A stretch of DNA of 10,500 nucleotides, taken from positions 1 to 10,500 of the forward strand of contig CALARG010000044.1 of assembly GCA_937888635.1 (NCBI GenBank), read 5' to 3'. Source of the DNA: an uncultured Alphaproteobacteria bacterium. GTDB taxonomy: Bacteria; Pseudomonadota; Alphaproteobacteria; Rs-D84. The notes below the pieces were generated by a model. It did no database searches and had not been told where the DNA came from. It saw only the letters and a list, made by a program, of their open reading frames with translations. This document shows positions 6,271 through 10,500 of the stretch, piece after piece (the first letter of the stretch is position 1; every line of letters begins with the position of its first letter). The translations under genes were made by a program, and so were the position numbers.

Positions 6271-6390
6271 TTAATATACCGGATAATTGCGTGGAAAAGA
6301 AGCATCTGGACGCACCAATTCAGATTTTACCCCGCATCCTGCAATCGCCAGTGTTGCCAACATTACAAAAAACAAAAATATTTTATTCAT
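6271..6390 (-). CDS. lptM: Minimal LptM (YifL)-like lipoprotein
   Basis: This 39-codon gene encodes a lipoprotein precursor. MNKIFLFFVMLATLAIAGC is a lipoprotein signal with a perfect lipobox (I16-A-G-C19), leaving a mature peptide of only 21 residues that begins CGVKSELVRP and ends in a Pro/Tyr-rich tail. The pattern C-G-x-K-x-x-L-x-x-P is that of LptM/YifL, an outer membrane lipoprotein that in E. coli assists maturation of the LptD-LptE lipopolysaccharide translocon. The family usually has G-P where this protein has S-E. E. coli LptM is 67 residues; short forms are common in alphaproteobacteria. The usual neighbour lysA is not next to it here. A strong promoter (TTGACA, 18 bases, TATAAT) ends 6 bases before the ATG and there is no SD sequence, so a leaderless transcript is expected. 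This promoter strengthens the case for a gene of this size. Confidence 0.75.
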   Translation of the reverse strand: MNKIFLFFVMLATLAIAGCGVKSELVRPDASFPRNYPVY

Positions 6391-6396
6391 ACCGTA

Positions 6397-6426
6397 ATTA
6401 TAATCCCGATATTTACAGTGTGTCAA
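6397..6426 (-). promoter_or_regulatory. lptM promoter (consensus, leaderless)
   Basis: On the minus strand, TTGACA (6421-6426) and TATAAT (6397-6402) are separated by 18 bases. Only TACGGT lies between the -10 and the ATG at 6390, so the transcription start should fall on or beside the start codon. Confidence 0.75.
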
Positions 6427-6427
6427 A

Positions 6428-6456
6428 TTGATTTGTTGGGAATTTTATGATAAAAT
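6428..6456 (+). promoter_or_regulatory. MFS transporter promoter
   Basis: TTGATT (6428-6433) and TAAAAT (6451-6456) are separated by 17 bases. The predicted transcript starts near 6463, just before the SD sequence. It is divergent from the lptM promoter, with the two -35 boxes one base apart. Confidence 0.55.
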
Positions 6457-6479
6457 CATCCCTATCCAGGGAGAGGGGC

Positions 6480-7676
6480 ATGTCATCAAGAAAATTATCA
6501 CGTGATTTATGGTTGCTGATTGCGTTTGGTGCATTTCGCACAATATCTGATTTATTCTTGGGGACATTTTTTGTTTCTTTTTTGATGCATCAGTCATCTG
6601 GGGAAATTGTATCAATTTCAACATATAAATTGTTTGAATATGCGGCAACTTGTGCCGGGTTCTTTTTGTTTGCCAATATGGTAAAGCGTTATAACAAGGT
6701 TGCAGTCTTTGGGCTTAGTATTTTGCCAAAAATCGCGGTGCTGCTGTCTATAATTCTGTTGGGCGACGGCGCGGCCAGGTATGTTGTGCCACTGGGGTTA
6801 ATGTACGGTATCAGTGCGGCAATGTACCACCTGCCGCGTCATTCAATGACCGCGGACAAAGTGTCCGGCAATAATATGGGGCATTTTATCGGAACCAAGA
6901 ATGCGATTGGATATTTTGTAAAGATTGCAGCGCCGGTTATCCTGGGGTGCTTTATTGATACCGGGTCCTATTCAGATATGGCCTATGTTTTATTAGTGAT
7001 GTCTTTGATTGAACTGGGGATGGTGTTTTTGCTATCGCCAACCCGCCATCGCAGTACAAAGTCGGTTGACTTCGTTGGTTTTTATCGTTGTATGATGCGA
7101 TTCCCCGTTGTGCGCCGGATATTTTTATCGGGTGTTTTGCGTGGTTTTGGATTTGGAATGCTGGGGACGGTAATAACGATGTATACGGTGTATATATTCC
7201 ATACTAATTTAAGTCTGGGAATATTAACAACTGTGTTTTCGTTGTGTTCAGTTATTACTTGTTGGTTGTTGCGGTATATGCGCAACAACAGAACATATCG
7301 CATTGCAACAATGGCCAGTATTGCAGTTATGTTGATAACAATGTCGCTGTTCGTGTATAAAACGACTGCATTGACATTCTTGTTATATAATTTTATTTAT
7401 GCAACGGCGATTATATTTATGGATCAAATTGATAATGTTGTTATCTACAGAATGTCCCAGTCCCGCTGTGTCACAAACAATACCAGAATTGAATATTTTG
7501 TATTTCGTGATTTTTCGCTGTTTATCGGGCGTTGGATTGGTTGTGTAACTTTAATGTATATCGGTGTTTTTGGCGGATATGCATGGTTGCGTTGGTATCT
7601 GATTGTGGTCAGTATTGCATTGGCGGCATGGGGAATATTTAATGTTCATCTGTTGCCCCGGTCACATAAAAAATAA
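6480..7676 (+). CDS. Major facilitator superfamily transporter
   Basis: The gene encodes an inner membrane protein of 398 residues with about 12 hydrophobic segments, the size and layout of an MFS permease. The N-terminal half begins RDLWLLIAFGAFRTISDLFLG. A basic loop FANMVKRYNKVAVFG after the second segment takes the place of the MFS loop 2-3 motif. A long cytoplasmic stretch (about SPTRHRSTKSVDFVGF) divides the two halves. The substrate cannot be told from sequence. The start was placed at 6480 because AGGGAG (6468-6473) is an ideal SD sequence 6 bases upstream. The in-frame ATG at 6447 precedes the predicted transcription start and has no SD sequence. The stop codon lies inside the bidirectional terminator shared with the convergent metallopeptidase-like gene. 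Confidence 0.8.
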   Translation: MSSRKLSRDLWLLIAFGAFRTISDLFLGTFFVSFLMHQSSGEIVSISTYKLFEYAATCAGFFLFANMVKRYNKVAVFGLSILPKIAVLLSIILLGDGAARYVVPLGLMYGISAAMYHLPRHSMTADKVSGNNMGHFIGTKNAIGYFVKIAAPVILGCFIDTGSYSDMAYVLLVMSLIELGMVFLLSPTRHRSTKSVDFVGFYRCMMRFPVVRRIFLSGVLRGFGFGMLGTVITMYTVYIFHTNLSLGILTTVFSLCSVITCWLLRYMRNNRTYRIATMASIAVMLITMSLFVYKTTALTFLLYNFIYATAIIFMDQIDNVVIYRMSQSRCVTNNTRIEYFVFRDFSLFIGRWIGCVTLMYIGVFGGYAWLRWYLIVVSIALAAWGIFNVHLLPRSHKK

Positions 7677-7697
7677 AACGCCCAACCGGGCGTTTTT
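7675..7697. terminator. Bidirectional terminator between MFS and metallopeptidase-like genes
   Basis: AAAACGCCC (7675-7683) and GGGCGTTTT (7688-7696) form a perfect 9-bp stem with an AACC loop, with T-runs on both strands. The MFS stop codon overlaps its left edge, and the minus-strand stop lies 3 bases beyond its right edge. Confidence 0.85.
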
Positions 7698-7699
7698 GT

Positions 7700-8695
7700 T
7701 TATCTGCCATGAAGCATTGTTGATATTAATTGCTGTTTGACGGCTGTTCCGGTCAGCAATGGTGTTTTTTCGTTTGGGTTATTATCGTGTTCTGCAGCGC
7801 GGCTGTCATAGATTTTATCACTCAAGATTGCTTTCTGTGCCCCCAGCGCACCACGATTTGGGTGTTGGCGGTCAATAAAGTGTACAAATTCATGTGCAAA
7901 TGTTTCGCATACCCCAATGAATGTAAACAGTCTGCCCAGTATATCGTCGTGGCCCAACTGTGCCCTTTGTTTTTGGTTTTTTAGATTGATTATAATATAC
8001 GGTTCTTGGCCACCGCCTGATATGCCCAACAGATTCTTTGGCGCATTGGGCAATATGTCCCATGAATTAACAAAGGATACCCACGGCACAACGCCGGGCA
8101 ACCCTAATTCGCGCATCATATCATCGGCAATTTTTTGAAAATACAAACTGTATGCTAACGGGTCGTTGTCTTGTAATAATGCTTTGCGTGCATCTGCGTT
8201 CTTGTCCAAAATTCGCAACATTGCATTTGCGACCTGTGCCGCTGTTGCTTGGCATGTTGGAATATTGGCGTTCATATATGCTTTTACCTGATTTACAGTC
8301 TTGTCCTGCATCTGTTTCTTGGTCAGTTTTGAATCAAAACTGGAAAAGTTTCCACCGATACAATATAAATCAGGACTGGCAACAATATCCAAGATTGGCA
8401 CATTTTGCGGTCTGAAATCATCAACTTTAATCGCATGTTCGCACCGCTTAATCAGTTCTTTTATACCCCAAATTTCAATCATGTATTGTATCAATATTGG
8501 CAGTTTGCTGAACTGTTCCTGCAGCATTTTTTTTACACCCAGCCCCGGTATTGCATACGCGCAATTTGAAATATTATCAAGCCGTTTCAGCAAATTAACC
8601 AGTTCCCCCAGCGTATCTTTATTCAGTGCAAATTCATACACGGTCGCATGTTTGCGTACCTGCATGTATTTTGTAAATTTCTGGTCATTTGTCAT
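7700..8695 (-). CDS. Putative zinc metallopeptidase-like protein (HEFVH motif)
   Basis: The gene encodes 331 residues with no signal peptide or membrane helix, so it is probably cytoplasmic or exported by a non-Sec route. The clearest feature is ETFAHEFVHFIDRQHP (residues 264-279), which contains the zincin motif HExxH (His268, Glu269, His272). A candidate third ligand is Glu302 or His303 in DSRAAEHDNNPNE, about 30 residues later, a gluzincin-like spacing. The N-terminal 200 residues are mainly helical, with Cys at 45, 85, 112 and 148, and match no family I recognise. The strand-rich EPYIIINLKN just before the motif fits the edge strand of a zincin fold. An AGGA SD sequence lies 6 bases upstream of the ATG. 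The sigma-region-4-like gene lies 69 bases upstream on the same strand with no terminator between, so they are probably cotranscribed. Family membership and activity are inferred from one motif. Confidence 0.6.
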   Translation of the reverse strand: MTNDQKFTKYMQVRKHATVYEFALNKDTLGELVNLLKRLDNISNCAYAIPGLGVKKMLQEQFSKLPILIQYMIEIWGIKELIKRCEHAIKVDDFRPQNVPILDIVASPDLYCIGGNFSSFDSKLTKKQMQDKTVNQVKAYMNANIPTCQATAAQVANAMLRILDKNADARKALLQDNDPLAYSLYFQKIADDMMRELGLPGVVPWVSFVNSWDILPNAPKNLLGISGGGQEPYIIINLKNQKQRAQLGHDDILGRLFTFIGVCETFAHEFVHFIDRQHPNRGALGAQKAILSDKIYDSRAAEHDNNPNEKTPLLTGTAVKQQLISTMLHGR

Positions 8696-8764
8696 GTTTT
8701 ATCCTTTTATGCCCAAACCATATATAATATAGTGCGCAAATGATATTTTCCCAGGTGTTGGGGC

Positions 8765-9622
8765 TTAAAGTGTTTTGGGGTCAAAGTTTTTCATCAGCCA
8801 TTGTCCAACACGATTTAAATCTTGGGTTTTCAAATCAACAATTCGTCTTTTTTGTTGGTAAATAAATCGTGCATGCAGTCTTTCTGGCATTGCATTCAGC
8901 ATGGCCTGTGTGTTGCCGGCAATATAGTATTGAAATACATCCTTGTTGATGTTTCTGCGTAATTTATACAGGTTTTTCCCCAGGATTTGTATGATTCTGG
9001 TCTTGCTCAGGCCATATTTTTCTGCGATTGTGCCTGGGTGAATGCCACTGGGTGAAAACGGCAATTCGTCTGACCTGAATGTCATCTTCTTGTCAGGTCT
9101 CTGTGCGTCTGCACCGTTGCCAATATACATCATCAAGATTTCATATTCCCGACTTTTGGGGTTGATTACAGAATTGACAATATAATCCAGATATTCCGCC
9201 AGGAATTTAGTCATTGTTCTGTTCTGATTGGCATTGATAACATCGCGAAATACATCTTCGCCAAAAATAACAAAAACCAATTCTATGTTTGGGAAATCTG
9301 CTTTGAACATCTCGGTTTTGGCTTTCCAATTTGCCTGATTGATTTCTTTTTGCTTTGCTTCTACGCGTCTATTATGCTGGGCAAAAGTCGGGTATTGCAG
9401 TATTTTTTTATACAGTTCTGTTATCTCTGCCGGGATTGGCTGCCCTTTGTTTCTGCGCGAATTTAACATATGGTTCATGGTTATAATTTCTCGGCCAAAA
9501 TCTGTCATCGGGTGCAGGGGCGGGCGACATCCATATTCTTCGCATTGTGCCAGTATTTCCTTTAATGCCTCAAGCGTTCTTTTATCGGTGTTGTTGCGTC
9601 TGGTTATTGGGTATTGCTTCAT
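8765..9622 (-). CDS. Sigma-70 region-4-like DNA-binding protein
   Basis: The gene encodes a 285-residue soluble protein. Residues about 154-223 resemble region 4 of sigma-70 factors. INPKSREYEILMMYIG matches the region 4.1 pattern (L-x-x-R-E-x-x-V-L-x-x-R-x-G). GTIAEKYGLSKTRIIQILGKNLYKLRR (197-223) matches region 4.2, where E. coli RpoD has the EEVGKQFDVTRERIRQIE helix-turn-helix ending in LRKLR. About 25 extra residues separate the two halves. Residues 1-130 are helical and charged, with no recognisable region 2, so it is unlikely to be a complete sigma factor. It may be a sigma-like regulator or a structural homologue. The ATG has AAGGA 6 bases upstream (9629-9633), and a TTGAAA-TATATT promoter lies 33 bases before it. 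No close family is recognised. Confidence 0.6.
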   Translation of the reverse strand: MKQYPITRRNNTDKRTLEALKEILAQCEEYGCRPPLHPMTDFGREIITMNHMLNSRRNKGQPIPAEITELYKKILQYPTFAQHNRRVEAKQKEINQANWKAKTEMFKADFPNIELVFVIFGEDVFRDVINANQNRTMTKFLAEYLDYIVNSVINPKSREYEILMMYIGNGADAQRPDKKMTFRSDELPFSPSGIHPGTIAEKYGLSKTRIIQILGKNLYKLRRNINKDVFQYYIAGNTQAMLNAMPERLHARFIYQQKRRIVDLKTQDLNRVGQWLMKNFDPKTL

Positions 9623-9654
9623 CCTGAATCCTTATATTTTTATCTTGCCGACAA

Positions 9655-9682
9655 AATATAGTACAAAAAAATATTATTTCAA
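9655..9682 (-). promoter_or_regulatory. Promoter of the sigma-region-4-like gene
   Basis: On the minus strand, TTGAAA (9677-9682) and TATATT (9655-9660) are 16 bases apart, predicting a start near 9648 and a leader of about 26 bases. A further TTGACA lies at 9689-9694. The rest of the 205-base divergent intergenic stretch (9623-9827) is very AT-rich and shows no other clear element. Confidence 0.5.
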
Positions 9683-9775
9683 CTTTTTTGTCAAAAACAT
9701 CAAAATAGATACACAGATACATATGTAAAGACACGGATTCATAAAACTTAAAAATATTTTCGCAGAACAATAGTG

Positions 9776-9803
9776 TTGAAAAAATAATGATGTGAAATAT
9801 AAT
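9776..9803 (+). promoter_or_regulatory. Promoter of the small Cys-rich exported protein genes
   Basis: TTGAAA (9776-9781) and TATAAT (9798-9803) are separated by 16 bases, followed by AAAAGG (an SD sequence, about 9814-9819) 8 bases before the ATG at 9828. Confidence 0.6.
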
Positions 9804-9827
9804 GCGTATAAACAAAAGGTATGTTTT

Positions 9828-10070
9828 ATGAAAAAGAAAGTATTAATTAGTATGTTATTGCTGTTGTCCATTGGTGCAATAGTTGCTCTTGTTTCTTTTC
9901 TGTATGAACCAGATTATACAATGAATTGTCAGAAACTAAAATGTGTGGAACGCGGCAATGCGTATAATTGTAAAAGCGAATTTATTAGATGTGCTAATCA
10001 AGAGGCGGTGTGCTATCAATATAAGAATAGGTCGTATGATGATGCGGAAACATTTTGTTTTAAAAAATAA
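9828..10070 (+). CDS. Small membrane-anchored or exported six-cysteine protein
   Basis: The gene encodes 80 residues. MKKKVLISMLLLLSIGAIVALVSFLY is a basic N-terminus plus a hydrophobic segment of about 20 residues, a signal anchor or an uncleaved signal since no clear cleavage site follows. The remaining 55 residues carry six Cys (34, 39, 48, 55, 62, 77), an even number consistent with three disulfides in the periplasm. I recognise no family. The start was set at this ATG because it has an SD sequence at proper spacing and lies after the TATAAT. An in-frame GTG at 9792 precedes the predicted transcript start. Codons are AT-rich compared with valS. The next small gene begins 20 bases after the stop, so both are likely on one transcript. 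Confidence 0.65.
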   Translation: MKKKVLISMLLLLSIGAIVALVSFLYEPDYTMNCQKLKCVERGNAYNCKSEFIRCANQEAVCYQYKNRSYDDAETFCFKK

Positions 10071-10090
10071 ATTAAATAATAGATATTAAA

Positions 10091-10294
10091 ATGAAAAAAT
10101 TATTTATCGTATTCTTTTGTTTGTTTATATCAAACGGGGCGATGGCTCATAGTGTCGCATATAACACAAATTCTCATATTTACCACAGGCATTCGTGTGG
10201 CTGGGCGCAGAAATGTACTAAAAACTGTATTACCATAGATAGTTCAGAAGCCAAAAGACGTGGTGGCCGTCCCTGCAGGGTTTGTGGTGGTTAA
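10091..10294 (+). CDS. Small exported protein with Ada-like zinc-binding CxxC pattern
   Basis: The gene encodes 67 residues. The first 19 form a clear signal peptide (MKKLFIVFFCLFISNGAMA before HSVAYN). The 48-residue mature part reads YNTNSHIYHRHSCGWAQKC, then NCI, then SSEAKRRGGRPCRVCGG. The order (a Y-H-x-x-x-C start, a central Ser/Ala helix, and a Gly-Arg-Pro-C-x-x-C end with Cys62 and Cys65) is that of Ada-like metal-binding modules. These are found alone in small secreted proteins or at the ends of nucleases. Cys36, Cys62 and Cys65 are likely ligands; Cys42 and Cys46 are additional. Function beyond probable zinc binding is unknown. No SD sequence is seen before the ATG; it lies 20 bases after the previous small gene and is probably on the same transcript. 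Confidence 0.7.
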   Translation: MKKLFIVFFCLFISNGAMAHSVAYNTNSHIYHRHSCGWAQKCTKNCITIDSSEAKRRGGRPCRVCGG

Positions 10295-10500
10295 TACGGA
10301 ACTGAAAGTCTATTGTGTTCCTATATATTCAGACCAATTACGCAAACTGGCAGAACAGAAAACTGCACTGGAATCACAACTGGACGACATGAAATTGCTA
10401 TCAGACACAGATACATTTCTAACCGCCCAAAGTTCTTGGGTTTTCAATAAAAAATCCGCCCAAATGGACGGAAAATCAGATTTGGCAGGGCCATCTGTGC
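10284..10500 (+). CDS. Possible partial reading frame running off the window end
   Basis: From GTG codons at 10284 and 10287, overlapping the end of the preceding gene by about 10 bases, a frame stays open for 72 codons to the window edge. The segment DQLRKLAEQKTALESQLDDMKLL resembles a helical or coiled-coil protein, which random sequence rarely gives. Against it, a hairpin at 10449-10472 reads as a terminator for a minus-strand gene entering from the right and lies inside this frame. The opposite strand is also open over about 60 codons here. The start is uncertain and no family is recognised. It may be a gene, a remnant, or chance. Confidence 0.3.
   Translation, partial: MVVNTELKVYCVPIYSDQLRKLAEQKTALESQLDDMKLLSDTDTFLTAQSSWVFNKKSAQMDGKSDLAGPSV
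10449..10472 (-). terminator. Minus-strand terminator near the right edge
   Basis: On the minus strand, TCCGTCC and GGGCGGA (one G-U pair) form a 7-bp stem with a four-base loop, followed by TTTTTTATT. It suggests a minus-strand gene ending within the last 30 bases of the window, too little to identify. Confidence 0.6.

Noticed and set aside
6447..6479. Earlier in-frame ATG of the MFS gene
   Set aside because: It precedes the predicted transcription start and lacks an SD sequence, while the ATG at 6480 has an ideal one.
8696..8764. AT-rich near-palindrome between the zincin-like and sigma-like genes as an operator or terminator
   Set aside because: The TATATTATATA stretch is explained by base composition, and there is no GC stem followed by a T-run.
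1..10500. CRISPR array, insertion sequence, tRNA or prophage genes
   Set aside because: No regularly spaced direct repeats, transposase motifs, tRNA-like cloverleaf ends or recognisable phage proteins were found by reading both strands. The short repeated TTGACA motifs are promoter elements.

Overview
The window looks like part of a chromosome from an uncultured, AT-leaning alphaproteobacterium with a compact genome, of the host- or gut-associated kind. The basis is a valyl-tRNA synthetase of the archaeal/rickettsial type, a bacterial A-type RNase P RNA, a proteobacterial YcgN-family cysteine-cluster protein, an LptM-like small lipoprotein and a beta-barrel outer membrane protein with a C-terminal Phe (so a Gram-negative envelope). 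The lineage is inferred from these features, not from a tree.

Layout. Positions 1-1536 (+) hold the 3' end of valS followed 9 bases later by an acyl-ACP thioesterase. The thioesterase shares a bidirectional terminator with the convergent RNase P RNA gene rnpB (about 1569-1901, -). Positions 1981-4679 (-) carry four envelope or metabolic genes, each with its own terminator: an outer membrane beta-barrel protein, a small two-helix membrane protein with a Lys/Ala tail, a membrane-anchored protein with a periplasmic beta-solenoid-like repeat domain, and YcgN. Positions 4778-6270 (+) hold a probable lipoprotein alpha/beta hydrolase and a GNAT-domain protein with a Cys-rich C-terminal half. A 39-codon LptM-like lipoprotein gene lies at 6271-6390 (-), stop codon to stop codon with the GNAT gene, and back to back with an MFS transporter (6480-7676, +).

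Positions 7700-9622 (-) are the least conventional part: a protein with a sigma-70 region-4-like DNA-binding segment but no recognisable region 2, followed by a protein with an HEFVH zincin motif. From 9828 (+) two small exported Cys-rich proteins follow, the second with an Ada-like CxxC pattern. A partial reading frame runs to the window end.

Expression signals. Most genes have clear Shine-Dalgarno (SD) sequences. A subset (the beta-barrel protein, lptM, probably the hydrolase and GNAT genes) have a -10 hexamer ending about 6-11 bases before the start codon and no SD, which suggests leaderless or near-leaderless mRNAs. Intergenic space is economical: terminators are shared between convergent genes, and the beta-barrel terminator directly abuts the rnpB promoter. 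No mobile element, CRISPR array or tRNA gene was seen.
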